A stretch of 64,000 nucleotides of DNA, from positions 105,193,279-105,257,278 of the forward strand of contig OX123182.2 in assembly GCA_944739405.2 (NCBI GenBank), in the 5' to 3' direction. Positions 10,534-20,498 of the stretch are shown in pieces. Under the pieces are notes generated by a model. The model made no database searches and was not told the DNA's origin. It saw only the letters and a program-made list of their open reading frames with translations. Numbering within the stretch: the stretch's first letter is position 1; each line of letters opens with the position of its first letter. A program made the position numbers and the translations under genes. Source of the DNA: Euclidia mi (Eukaryota; Arthropoda; Insecta; Lepidoptera; Erebidae).

Positions 10534-10740
10534 TCTTAATATATAAAATCCTTGCGTTACTGACTGACTGACAGACACGCTACAGCCGAAACTATTGGGC
10601 GCAGGAAGCTGAAATTTGGCATGTATGTTCCTTGGGGACCGTAAGGGTGCACTAAGAAGGGATTTCCCGAAATTCCCACGGGATCGGTCAAAACGGGTAA
10701 ATTAAAAAAAAATGCAGGCGTAGCTGCTGGCGTCCTCTAG
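10534..10740 (+). mobile_element. Non-autonomous Helitron, 207 bp
   Basis: It begins TCTTAATATATAAAATCC after an A and ends CTCTAG before a T. The TC...CTAG termini and insertion between A and T with no target duplication are Helitron hallmarks. The first 160 bp recur at 57196-57357. A GCAGGCGTAGCTGC stretch just before the end could form only a weak hairpin. It has no coding capacity and lies in the LINE A 3' UTR. Confidence 0.75.
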
Positions 10741-10746
10741 TATGTA

Positions 10747-10757
10747 ATATATATAAA

Positions 10758-10792
<35 letters not shown>
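10747..10792. repeat. AT-rich microsatellite
   Basis: TATATA-type runs broken by AAACAAA lie beside the Helitron end in the LINE A 3' UTR. Confidence 0.85.
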
Positions 10793-10795
<3 letters not shown>

Positions 10796-10825
10796 CATAA
10801 AATACATCTAATACATATGTGTTAT

Positions 10826-13777
10826 TTATATCGATAGATAGTGCCTCCTAACATTCACCTTAAACACTGCTAAGGACGGGCTAGCGCGAATGTGATGCGG
10901 CAAAGCATTCCACAGGCGGACAGCATAGACAGAGAAAGAATGGTCGTACGCATTAGAGCTATGAGGAGGTGTGCGTAAGAGAAGAGAGGTGGCTAAGCGA
11001 CAGGGCTTATCCCGCGGAATAAGAAATTCAAACCGGTCACGAAGGTATGAAGGTGAAGTAGTAGGATTGTGAAGAATAGTGTATAGAAGAAAAAGAATGT
11101 GAGAATCCCGGCGCCGGCGAATAGGCAACCAATTCAACTTAGCTCGAAATTCCGATACATGATCGTACTTTCGAAGGCCAAATATGAAGCGGATACACAG
11201 ATTCTGCAGGCGTTCGAGTTTGTTTAAAAGTTCCTCCTTTATATCAAGAAAGGCGACATCTGCATAGTCAGGAGTTGGAAGTAGAAGAGATTGCGCAAGT
11301 GTTACCTTAGTATTGAAAGGCAGGAATTTTTGGAGACGTTTGAGAGAATGGAATGTGCAAAACACTTTTCTGCTTACTTCTGCAATATGTGCTTCCCAGG
11401 ACAGATTCGAGTCTAGAAGAACACCGAGATTTTTAGCACATTTCGAGTAATCTATGGGTATTGAATTATACAGAACCACTGGGAGCAATTGGTAATCCAA
11501 TAGGTTATGCATATATCGGCCACCAATAATGAGAGCTTGAGACTTTGTAGGATTAACAAGGAGTCCAAATGACTCAGCCCACATACGAATACGTTCTAGA
11601 TCGTTATTTATAGCATCGATGGCTTCAGAAACTTCCTGAACCTTAAAATGTCGATATAGCTGCAGATCGTCTGCGTAAAGATGATAATGTGAAGATATTA
11701 CTTTAGTGATAGCGTTTATAAAAACGGAGAAGAGTAAAGGAGATAACACGCCACCTTGAGGAACACCCGCAGCCAGATCACACCACTCAGAGTATAACTC
11801 TTCGGAGCGCACAGACTGTGAGCGTCCCTGAAGATAAGATTTAAACCAGCCAATTGCAGAAGCTGAGACATTAAGTGAGGATAGGATACCAAGGAGTACG
11901 TCAAAATCAACGGAATTAAAGGCGCTGCTAAAATCCAAGAGTACCAGTACTGTCAGTTGCTTATTTTCCATGGCCAGTCTTATGTCATCAGTAATTTTAA
12001 CTAGTGCTGTTACAGTACTATGGCCTGGCCGGAAGCCGGACTGACATGGACTTAATAGGCTATTAGAGTACAAATAATTAGCCAGTTGTTTTTGAACATT
12101 AGTCTCAAGAATTTTGGACAGGATTGGAAGTATTGAAATTGGACGAAAATGGGATAAGGAAGTAGGATTTGGAATTTAGGCTAAAGGTAATATGTGTGCC
12201 TTTTTGCACAGTGCGGGAAAGGTGCTAGAGAATAGGGAGAAATTTATTATGTGAGTGACCACGGGCACTATTTGGCTGAGAATGGGCAGAAACATTTGAA
12301 TTTGAAGACCATCTTCACCAGCTGCTTTAGTGGTTATGGATAGGAAGGATTTTTTTACGTCCGCTTCCACAATTGGCTGAAAACAGAATGCAGTATTTAA
12401 TGGCAGAGAAAAATTGGAGAGATAATTTAATGTTGTAGTCTTGGTGCTACTATGAAGAGTAATTGGTGGCCTGGAAAAATGAGCATTGAGTATGTTCAAG
12501 TCCATACTCATTCAGCTGCTCTGCGATGTTTTTCCAATGCCTAGCGACTTGAGAAATTGCCATATTTGTGAGGTGTGAAGATCTTGTATTGAATTGTGTA
12601 TGTGGCGTCTTTTAGCATCCCTACACAAACGACTGCAACGATTTCGGAGTTTCTTATATGCATTCCAATGCTCCTCAGTGGGAAACTTCTTATATTGCCG
12701 TTTAGTTTTGTCCCGTTTCGCCATTAGTTTTTTAATATCAGAAGATAGCCATGCTGCTGGCAAGTGTTTGACCCTTACCTTCTTGAGCGGAGCGTGTGTA
12801 TTATACAAGTCTAAAATTATTGCATTAAAAGCAGATACCATATCATCTATATTATTAGACTTATAAATGTAGGTCCAGTCTATAGTGTTTGCATCCATCT
12901 CCAAACGCTTCAAATCCATGTTCTTATAAGAACGAAGTGTGAGATATTTGGCCTTGCGTTTTGAGGACGAACTTTATAAGAAAGGTATATGAGATCGTGA
13001 TAAGAAAAAGACGCGGGCAGTTGTCCATGCGTTGCTACTTTGTTACGATTAGAAACAAGAATTAGGTCTAGAAGAGAAGGATTGCAATGAGGAGCCTTAT
13101 GAGTAGCATTAAGAGGAAGAATCTGCAAATTAATAGAGGAGACGAGGGACTGAAGCTTTCGGCTGCGTACATCATCCTTGAGTAGACAGGTATTGAAGTC
13201 ACCAAGAATAATTGTGTGTTCATACAAAGAAGAGTAGTTTTCTAACTTTGTTTCCAGTGACGAAAAATAGTCAATGGTACAAGATGGGCTGTAGAAGACA
13301 CCTAATAGTATGTTGGAATATTTAAAACTAATTTCAAGAAATATATGTTCCGCAGAATTTGAGTATTCACTTGGAGACTTGTCGACAATTTTATGTTTTA
13401 TGTCTTCACGGAGATATATAGCAACCCCTCCATATCCCTTGCCTACTCTATCATTACGCACCAACTTATAACCTGGCAGCGAATATTGTTTGGAAGGAAG
13501 AGTAGGCTTGAGAAAGGTTTGTGAAACAAGAACAGCATGAACAACATCAGCATCAAATGACGATAAGAGGTCTGGATAGTGAGCGTGAATGCTTTGCGCA
13601 TTAATGTGGACAACATTTAAGTAATTACGGAAGCAAGAGAAGGAAGAAAAAAGTTGATCACAAAGATGTGTCGAATCGTTATTTGTAAACGCACTAGCAA
13701 AGCTCTGATCAGTTGTAGATGATGATGAACAAGAGGCAAAACTATCATCAATATCATCATACATATTAATAATCATA
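10826..13777 (-). pseudogene. LINE A ORF2: endonuclease-reverse transcriptase, frameshifted
   Basis: The likely ATG is near 13777 (MIINMYDD). The APE-type endonuclease has NAQSIHAHYPDLLSS, YGGVAIYLRED, IILGDFNTC and FSYHDLIYLSY. It is followed by a linker (KHLPAAWLSSDIKK) and an RT with LLDFSSAFNSVD, GVPQGGVLSPLLF and YHLYADDLQLY (near 11670), ending RRHYLSI at 10826. Frame changes occur near 12912, 12512 and 12100-12175, so one full protein cannot be made. There is no RNase H, as usual for CR1/Jockey types. The RT catalytic YADD is intact. Confidence 0.88.
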
Positions 13778-14150
13778 AACAATACGCATAATAAATACAA
13801 TAAATAATAAATATTATATAGAAAAAAAACTATATATATAACGTTAAAAAAAAATAACAAAAATATATATATTCTCTGTCACCTCTATGCACCGGCTGGT
13901 TACAATGAATTACTAAAAAATAACATCAACTTAAAAGACTTGTACCCAAACAAATGAAAAATAATTTTGTAGAAATATCCGAACGGAATATGGTAAGACA
14001 TCTGTCACACAATTGTCAAGTTATGATTAAATTTCTTTAGTGACCGTCATTAGCAATTTATGTAAAGTATGTAAACAACACTCATTGACAAAACTAAATA
14101 CGAGTTACACAAAAACCAAAGTAAAAAACAACAAAATTGATAAAAAGTGA

Positions 14151-14927
14151 CTATTTCACCGTTTTGCGTGGTCTCTTATCAACAGCTTGGGATGAAGGTT
14201 TATGAGCAGGCTGCGAGGTTTTGGCCCCAGCCACCGCGGGTTCCGATCCTGAAGAGTCTGCTACCGGGAATTGTGTCATCAAGGAATGAAGCTCAGCCAT
14301 TGATTCTATCTTCTTCCGGGATTTGTCCGTGACTTGAACCACAATATTGCCTTCTGAAGTCCAGCATCGCTTCACGCCGTAATGTTTCCGTGCGTTAATG
14401 AAAACCTCATGTCTTGGTTTTGTGAGGAATTCAGAAAGTGTTAATCCTGAGCCCTTCAATTTGGTTTTGCTCTGCCATACTTTACTTCGGAGTAGTCGAC
14501 TTTCAAACCACACCATCATTGGACGAGGCTTATTTACGTTATTGCCCAAATAATGACACCCTGACACCTGTGTTGTAGATATATTGGGCATGTCCATTTT
14601 ATCCGCCAAGATGCTCAAAAATTGTTCCACTGGTTGCGTGCCTTTGTCTGGCGAAAGACCATGTAGCAATAATACTTTGGAGCGAGATGCCATTTCATGA
14701 CGATCAAGACCTATGACTAGCAACTCCATTTGTGATTTAAGAGCACTCATAGTCTTCCAAATAAGGCCCTTAAAATCAGTAAACTCCCGGGATAAGCTAG
14801 CAATAGTCTTGTGGGACGATGTTTCATACCCTGCATTCTTCAGGTCTTCTTCGTACTGTGCCATTCGTGAAGAAAAAGTAGATGATAGTTCTTCCATTGT
14901 TGTAGACAACTTTGTGTAAAGGTCCAT
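14151..14927 (-). CDS. LINE A ORF1 protein, 258 aa
   Basis: An intact frame from ATG (14927) to stop (14151) lies upstream of ORF2 on the same strand. The N-terminal half looks alpha-helical and coiled-coil-like (MDLYTKLSTTMEELSSTFSS, then a second helix near ALKSQMELLV). The middle has a conserved-looking core with LLLHGLSPDKG and MMVWFESR. The C-terminal tail is basic and rich in S, A and K. I see no CCHC knuckle, PHD finger or esterase motif. ORF1 proteins bind element RNA as trimers or oligomers; that role is inferred from position and coiled coil. It is better preserved than its own ORF2. Confidence 0.75.
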   Translation of the reverse strand: MDLYTKLSTTMEELSSTFSSRMAQYEEDLKNAGYETSSHKTIASLSREFTDFKGLIWKTMSALKSQMELLVIGLDRHEMASRSKVLLLHGLSPDKGTQPVEQFLSILADKMDMPNISTTQVSGCHYLGNNVNKPRPMMVWFESRLLRSKVWQSKTKLKGSGLTLSEFLTKPRHEVFINARKHYGVKRCWTSEGNIVVQVTDKSRKKIESMAELHSLMTQFPVADSSGSEPAVAGAKTSQPAHKPSSQAVDKRPRKTVK

Positions 14928-15119
14928 ATTATTGAGTTTGTGTTTGAAATGCAGTTGATCAAAAGGTGAATTATTAAGGTAACCTAGTGCACTTGAGGTT
15001 AATGTATAATAATACGTATGTAAACATTAATAATTTGTCTGAATATAATTAAAATCAATTTAAAACTCGGAGCGCAAAAATTTTTTGTGTAGTCACTTCA
15101 AACTACCCTCATAATTATC

Positions 15120-15480
15120 TTTTCATGTTGCAGGATTCTGTAACTCGTCGAAAATACGTAGTTCGAGAGTCCTGCTTGAGAAGGCAGGTATTAAAATCAC
15201 CCATTATAATGGTGTGTGTAATATAAGAAGGAGTGAAGTTTTCCAGGATTTGCTCAAAGGAAGAAAACAAATTTATACGACTGGAAGGAGAATAATATAC
15301 GCCCAATAAAACTTTGGTGTGATGAAGTTCCACTTCTAAAAAAAAGATGCTCGCCCGCATTTGACGGTGGCGGCTGCGAAGATATAGAGACTATCTGATA
15401 AGGAAAATGAGCACGTAAGTATATGGCAACACCGCCACCACCGCCAAGCGCACGATCATGCCTAATTAGTTTAAAATAAT
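15120..15480 (-). pseudogene. LINE B ORF2 endonuclease fragment
   Basis: The minus strand encodes LIRHDRALGGGGGVAIYLR, then a segment with VLLGVYYSPSSRINLFSS and IIMGDFNTCLLKQDSR. The frame continues at 10192 once LINE A is removed (the residues around the junction read NMK then ILNLDATH). The upstream end near 15475-15485 is the 5' truncation point. Confidence 0.82.
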
Positions 15481-15683
15481 GTAATAAGAAAACATACTAA
15501 GCATAGGAATAAGTAATAATAGGTGCATATAGGAATTTAGATAGATACATGTTACAAACAAATTAAAATATAATCCAAAGTAAATGAAATATATATTAGC
15601 TAAAATCATACTTATAACAAGCAAGTATGCGTCGCAATACTTACTTAATGCTAAAATTATTATTATACCTACTTAATAAAGAT

Positions 15684-15800
15684 TGAAACACAACATCATC
15701 AGCCTTTAACAGTCCACTGCTGGACTAGGCCTCTCCTTTGAAAGGAGGAATTAGCCTACTATACCACGCTGGCCAAACGGGTTGGTACAGGGTTTGTATC
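15684..15800 (+). repeat. Interspersed repeat fragment (AGTCCACTGCTGGA type)
   Basis: Contains CATCATCAGCC...AGTCCACTGCTGGACTAGGC, then CTCTCCTTTGAAAGGAGG, a repeat I recall as widespread in moths and butterflies. A second fragment lies at 54737-54825. It is probably a truncated LINE end and non-coding. Confidence 0.55.
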
Positions 15801-15894
15801 AAGTTTTCCTCCTCTTACAGTGCTGTTCTCTGCATAATTTTGTTGCAAGAGCATGTTATTGGTGAGTTATAAATAAATATGACAGATTCTATAC

Positions 15895-16505
15895 ATTCTA
15901 ATGTTAATTTAGATATCAATCAATGTCAAGGATGCAATTAAAAATAACAAAACAAAACATATGTCAACAATAGCAATGTCAAATAAAACTAATATAAAAA
16001 AGAAATGTCATAAGTAGGTACATAATATTGAATGTCATAGAAATAAATAATGTCAGCTTTAATCATGGTCGTTCAGGAAATCCCTTATACTATGATGTGT
16101 TTTGAAGTCCGAAGACCTTAGTTGTTTAATGTTCTTAGGCACTTTATTAAAAATAATTGGCGCCATACAAAAAACACTTGGATGCATTAAGGTGGTGCGA
16201 GATTTCACAACACATAGTCTGTCGTTGTCTCGGCGGTTACGTTGGTTAACCTCAGACCACTTATCAAATAGAGGATATAGGTTTTGATTTGACAAAGGTT
16301 GCTACTTCATATAAGTATAGTAAGGGCACCGTTAGAATTTTATGTTTCACGAAATAAGGTTTACAACTATCAAGCGTGTTTAATTTAAACGTAGCTCCAA
16401 TGCACTTCCTTTGAGACTTAAAAATCATTTCCTAATTAGTGGAGTTTCCCCAAAACAAGGTGCCATATCTTAAAATGGAGTCCACCATACCATAGTAAGC
16501 CATAA
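15895..16505 (-). pseudogene. 5'-truncated CR1-like LINE fragment (LINE C relative)
   Basis: From about 16505 down, the minus strand encodes MAYYGMVDSILRYGTLFWGN, then TLDSCKPYFVKHKILTVPLL and, after a frame change, a C-terminal block with FCMAPIIFNKVPKNIKQLRS ending at 16059. Each part aligns in order with the end of LINE C ORF2 (AYHGFVESALRYGLIFWGN; FTMAPKVYNKLPKYIQEI). The 3' UTR carries spaced AATGTCA motifs, as in LINE C and LINE G. It is a dead fragment. Confidence 0.8.
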
Positions 16506-16689
16506 TAATATAATTATATCTAAGTAAGGTAATTATCAAAGTCTATCTAAATACGGTAATTATCAAAGTTCACAAGGAGTTTAGAACCTTTGATGTATTT
16601 TCCTCGCATTAATGAGCTTCTTAAATAATTAATTATCTACCAACAGCCAAAAAATATAACATGCAAAATTGTTTATGTAGATAACCCAT

Positions 16690-16772
16690 AAAGGTCATTG
16701 AGCGTATTCCGGTCCCGAGCATTAATGAGAATGATATCAAGTAAAGTAGGGACAAATAAATTATTATTTTTC
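16690..16772 (-). pseudogene. LINE endonuclease fragment
   Basis: The minus strand reads VPTLLDIILINARDRNTLND, the usual pattern near the end of a LINE endonuclease domain (compare PSLLDLILVS in LINE A). It is cut short by the RTE fragment that follows. The parent family is not clear. Confidence 0.5.
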
Positions 16773-16785
16773 CAAATCACATACA

Positions 16786-17190
16786 TACATAGACTCACGC
16801 CTGTTTCCCGGAGGGGTAGGCAGAGACTACGAACGCCACTTGCAACGATCCTGACATATCTCTCTTGCTTCGTTCACTCCCATCAAATTTCTCATGCATT
16901 CTCTTCTGTTTAGGGTACTTCTAACCTTTCCTGTTTTTAGGATGCCTCAAATTTCTTCAGAGAACATCCGTCTAGGTCTTCCTCTTCGCAAGCAAGCAAG
17001 TGTGAACGAGACAGGTCCCATTCACACTTGCCTTATATGTCTGCTTGATCAGCCTTTCGTTATCCATTCTCTCCATGTACCCAAATCACCTTATCATACC
17101 TTTCTCGATGCTTGTCACTACATCTTCTTTGACACTGACTCTGTCATTCCAAGAAACGCCACACATACATACTTCTCAGATCTTTTATAA
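16786..17190 (-). mobile_element. 5'-truncated RTE-like LINE, 3' end
   Basis: The minus strand encodes TLNRRECMRNLMGVNEAREI then CQDRCKWRS, the C-terminal signature of RTE-like RT proteins as I recall it. It is followed by the tail CTCTGCCTACCCCTCCGGGA then AACAGGCGTGAGT and a (TATG)n run. The same tail ends the SINEs at 4596-4845 and 23705-23965, so this family is the likely partner that moves them. Confidence 0.65.
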
Positions 17191-17825
17191 TTCATATAGG
17201 TTACAAAGCAAAAATTGTGAAAGTCAATTATTTCTTTACAACCAGATTCGGGATGGAACAAGAGCCTGGAAGAAACTAATGCCACTGTTTTAAAATCAGA
17301 ATCTTGAATAATTCTATTTAACCGGTTTTATAGTCTAAAATAATGCAAAAGACAAATGAATCTGGTTGCACAATCAATAACGACCTACGTTGTAACATCC
17401 CGAAAAAGGCAGTTTGGCACATGTTCTGTGCCAAAGCAGAAAACACTTAGCCAAATCTTCAGCAACTATTGAAGCATTCGCACTTAAACACTTATCACTA
17501 AAATGCAAAAATTAAAGTGAGTTCAAGAGGTAACATGAAGAGTACTTTGCGTTGTAATTATAGACGAAAAAACGGGTACTTAACTCGTACCTAAAGTTTA
17601 ATTGTGTTGCTTGTTACAAATTGGTAACGTGAAACGAACATTGGTTTTGTGGAATGTAGACTTGAAGTTCGGGATTTTGTGCAAATAAGCTTGTTTGTCT
17701 GCGAAGATTGGGTTCACAATATACCGAAAGTGAGAGAGGTGTTTTAAAGTACCTACAGTGCATTCAGTGTTACGTGTATCAACATACTCCAAGTCTTACT
17801 AAAGTCTGTCATTTTCTATTAGCAC
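17191..17825. other. Stretch without recognised features
   Basis: No coding frame with family resemblance and no terminal repeats are visible here. Short open frames have no start context or domain. Possibly old repeat or host spacer. Confidence 0.5.
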
Positions 17826-18030
17826 AATTTAAAAAGTACTAGCTTTAGCCCCTGGTTTCACCCGCGTGGGCATCGGGAACCCATATTTCTTCACAGGTAA
17901 TACGGAGGAATAGTTCGTGTGCGATGTTGATCTACGCTTTATTACTGCAAAAGTTTCATCAAGTTCAGTAATTTTTAAGATGAAATCTATAAAAGAGCGA
18001 AGATCTGTTGTACATGTACTCACCTTTTAT
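17826..18030 (+). repeat. Probable interspersed repeat (TTTCACCCGCGTGGGC type)
   Basis: TACTAGCTTTAGCCCCTGG then TTTCACCCGCGTGGGC resembles a frequent lepidopteran repeat start, as I recall it, and runs to TCTGTTGTACATGTACTCACC. The boundaries are uncertain and it is non-coding. Confidence 0.35.
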
Positions 18031-18480
18031 AATTTAAATTTAAGCTAACATTAGCAATAAGGACTGCTGTCCTTAATGCTAACCGAGACATATTAGACAC
18101 TCAAGATTAAGACGAAGGATTCCGTTCTAATCTCCAAAACGATGACCAAATCATGTTTTTATACCGAACTAAAATAATTTTTACCTGAACGAGGAAAGTT
18201 CTCTAGGGAAATTAAAAACACAAAATGCCTTTCAAATTTTGATTAAAATGTCAACGAAGAAAGTCTAGCCTTCAACAGCTTTAAGTGTTATAAGAAAGCT
18301 TGATTTAAAAGTGATAATCGTGTTTTAGGCTGCTATGTTTAAAAAATATAAATTAAATAAAAAATGAAACAATTTTAGAGACTGGATGTTTTATTACAGA
18401 AGTTTGGGCTTATAACTTTGGATATTAAAGGGTACAAGCAACTACTAATCGACATATAATATAATAAATATTAATTGCTT
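18031..18480. other. AT-rich stretch without recognised features
   Basis: No open frame of note and no repeat structure visible. Confidence 0.5.
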
Positions 18481-18481
18481 T

Positions 18482-18720
18482 TTGTAGCGCTCATAGTAAG
18501 ACTTGGCTTGCCGTTCGTAACAGATCGGCAAAGTTAAGCCACGCTTGCACAGGTTGCCAATTGGATAAGCTTATATAGGACCGTGTGTGGCATTTTACAT
18601 TTGAGCGCTACCGTGCTTCTGAGGACACGTCGTTCCCGGTTCTTGTCTAAGGCTTATGATCGTTAGGCCATGTCAGAGGCCTTTGGGCGGTCTGAAAACT
18701 CCGACATTAGAGTTGGCCGT
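18482..18720 (+). mobile_element. 5S rRNA-like SINE (SINE3-like)
   Basis: The stretch AGATCGGCAAAGTTAAGCCA then CGC and the following TTGGATAAGC resemble the second half of 5S rRNA (GATCACCGAAGTTAAGC ... TTGGATGGGT), which carries the internal pol III promoter. The rest (ACCGTGCTTCTGAGGACACG, GTCAGAGGCCTTTGGGCGG) is a non-rRNA body. It is too divergent to be a working 5S gene. Confidence 0.5.
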
Positions 18721-18886
18721 ACACTCACACGACAAACAAACAGTTGCTTATAAAGTAGTTGTATTATTAATAGTCGGAGTTATTTCATATTGTGTACAAT
18801 AAAACACAATGGCCTAGTGAAAAGACCAACAGACTGCCACGCAAAGTATCTCAGGTTCAAATAGGACGGGGATAAAGGACGTGTAA

Positions 18887-18950
18887 AGTTCTCCACGATG
18901 ATCAAGTGTGGGGTGATAGATCACCCCGCACTTGATCATCGTGGAGAACT
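18887..18950. repeat. 64-bp near-perfect hairpin
   Basis: Arms of 31 bp (18887-18917 and 18920-18950) are reverse complements except for one position that could form a G-U pair in RNA, with a 2-nt centre. It starts AGTTCTCCACGATGATCAAG and ends with the complement. It lies just upstream of LINE D. Confidence 0.95.
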
Positions 18951-19229
18951 AAAGGTCTAAGTCCACTTACACGACTCTGCTCCAACACCGCTCCCACCCT
19001 ACACTGACCTAAACTAAGACGACTGCTCGCAGTCCACGCGGCGACATCTTCCCCCTCGACCGCCAAAGTGATTGGACGTGTACACGGAACCTATTTTATT
19101 TCATTTAAATACTGTATTTAAAAAAAATCATATTAATTCTTCATATCAAGACAAAGTACCAGACGCCCAGTATTGTGAAGAGCGCATTGGATTCGTTACG
19201 TAAGACAGCACAAACTGTGAACTGCGGCA

Positions 19230-20163
19230 ATGTTGATGAAGGAGACAAAAATGCCCATAACTTTGAGATCACCTCAAAGTGGTAGCCTACAGCAAACTCT
19301 GTCGGACATGGACGTAACTAATACTACACCAACGCCCTCATCGCCTTCATTTATAACCCTTCGCAAAAAACAACGTCAATCGAGCGAAGACGAATTAGCG
19401 AAGTTTAAAGACGAGGTTAAAAGCATGTTAAGCGAATGGCAAGAACATCAAAGCGCGTTACTCAATAAACTTATTTTGGAGGCCGCTGATATCAAAACAC
19501 AAAACACCAACATCAAGCAAACGAATGATGAGATAGAAAAATCATTAAGTTTCCTCAACAAGCAATATGATGATTTATTGAAAAAGGTTGAAGGGCTAGA
19601 AAGTGAACGCAAGCAATACCGGGCTCAAGTTGCTGTTTTAGAACTAAAGATATAAGATATGGAAAGAAATGCAAAGGCCTCCGCCATAGAGGTAAGAAAT
19701 GTACCAATTCCCAATGAACCGGAGTCAAAGCTTGATCTATGCAACATAGTCCAAAATACTTGCAAAGCCCTTAATGTAAATGTTCAGCAAACTGCTATTA
19801 GAGATGTATTTCGTGTTAAGGGAAAGTCTGGTAGAGGAGCTATAGTAGCTGATTTTACTTCCGTTATGCTAAAAAACGACGTGATACAAGCAGTCAAGAT
19901 TAATAAAAAAGGAGCATCCTAACCATAATCTCAACTCTGTAGATATAGGACTGAAGGGACAACAAACTCCAATATACGTATCCGAGGCTTTAACAAATAA
20001 AGGGAGAAGATTATTCTTTTTAGCTAGAGATATTGCAAAGACTCATAAATACAACTTTTGTTGGACCAGCTATGGAAAGATATATCTTCGGAAGCAAATT
20101 GGAGAACCACATATAGAAGTCAAGGATGAGACGCAATTGACCAGCCTAAAGAATCAAATATGA
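19230..20163 (+). pseudogene. LINE D ORF1: coiled coil plus FP-like domain, broken
   Basis: Starts at ATG 19230. The N-terminal part is rich in S, T and P, then a coiled coil runs from about residue 50 to 140 (KFKDEVKSMLSEWQEHQ ... QYDDLLKKVEGLESERK). A TAA at 19653 interrupts the frame. It resumes in frame to 19922, then shifts and ends in IYVSEALTNKGRRLFFLARD then FCWTSYGKIYLRK. This last part resembles the baculovirus FP domain found in several insect LINE ORF1 proteins. A role in RNA binding is assumed from position. Confidence 0.78.
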
Positions 20164-20498
20164 CTAGGGTTAGTTTTAAGTTTGTCAATAATTTTGTTTA
20201 TTTCTCTTTTACCCATTCGTTATTCTAAAATTACTCAATATGTTTACCGTGGATTTAGCATGCACTCCACCAACAAATATCCTTATATTTACTTTATAAC
20301 ACGTTCTTTTTGCCTAACACTAAAACATACACTATTACCGACGCTTTACACACGTATTCACCCAGACATAAATTTTCATTGTTTTGAGCCAAGGAAATCT
20401 TCAATGCAACATTCGATTCAATAAATAATAATAATCTTACTGACAACATAGAAAAAATATAAGCCGGTCCATCGTATTTATGTGAACCTGAGTCGTAC

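Larger units (their letters stand above)
10193..15119 (-). mobile_element. LINE A: near full-length CR1/Jockey-type LINE inserted in LINE B
   Basis: The insert is flanked by TTTTC (10188-10192 and 15120-15124). On removal the LINE B frame reads through in register. Order on the minus strand: short 5' UTR (15119-14928), ORF1 (14927-14151), spacer of about 370 bp, ORF2 (about 13777-10826), and 3' UTR to 10193 ending in octamer-like AATTAAAG repeats. CR1-like elements commonly end in short tandem repeats. A 207-bp Helitron and two AT microsatellites lie in the 3' UTR. Confidence 0.85.
5172..15480 (-). mobile_element. LINE B: 5'-truncated CR1/Jockey-type LINE split by three insertions
   Basis: Four minus-strand blocks are parts of one LINE: about 15480-15120 (endonuclease), 10192-7987 (rest of endonuclease and RT), 7403-7294 (a duplicated part of the C-terminal region) and 5770-5172 (end of the protein and 3' UTR). 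Removing LINE A (10193-15119) rejoins the endonuclease frame exactly at a TTTTC duplication. Removing 5779-7293 rejoins the C-terminal frame at CAGTAAAA. The 3' end carries a short (TTTATC)n-like tail. The protein resembles LINE A along its whole length, so the two belong to related families. The copy is 5' truncated within the endonuclease. Confidence 0.85.

Noticed and set aside
18482..18720. Working 5S rRNA gene
   Set aside because: Too many differences in the promoter and stem regions, and no T-run terminator in the right place.
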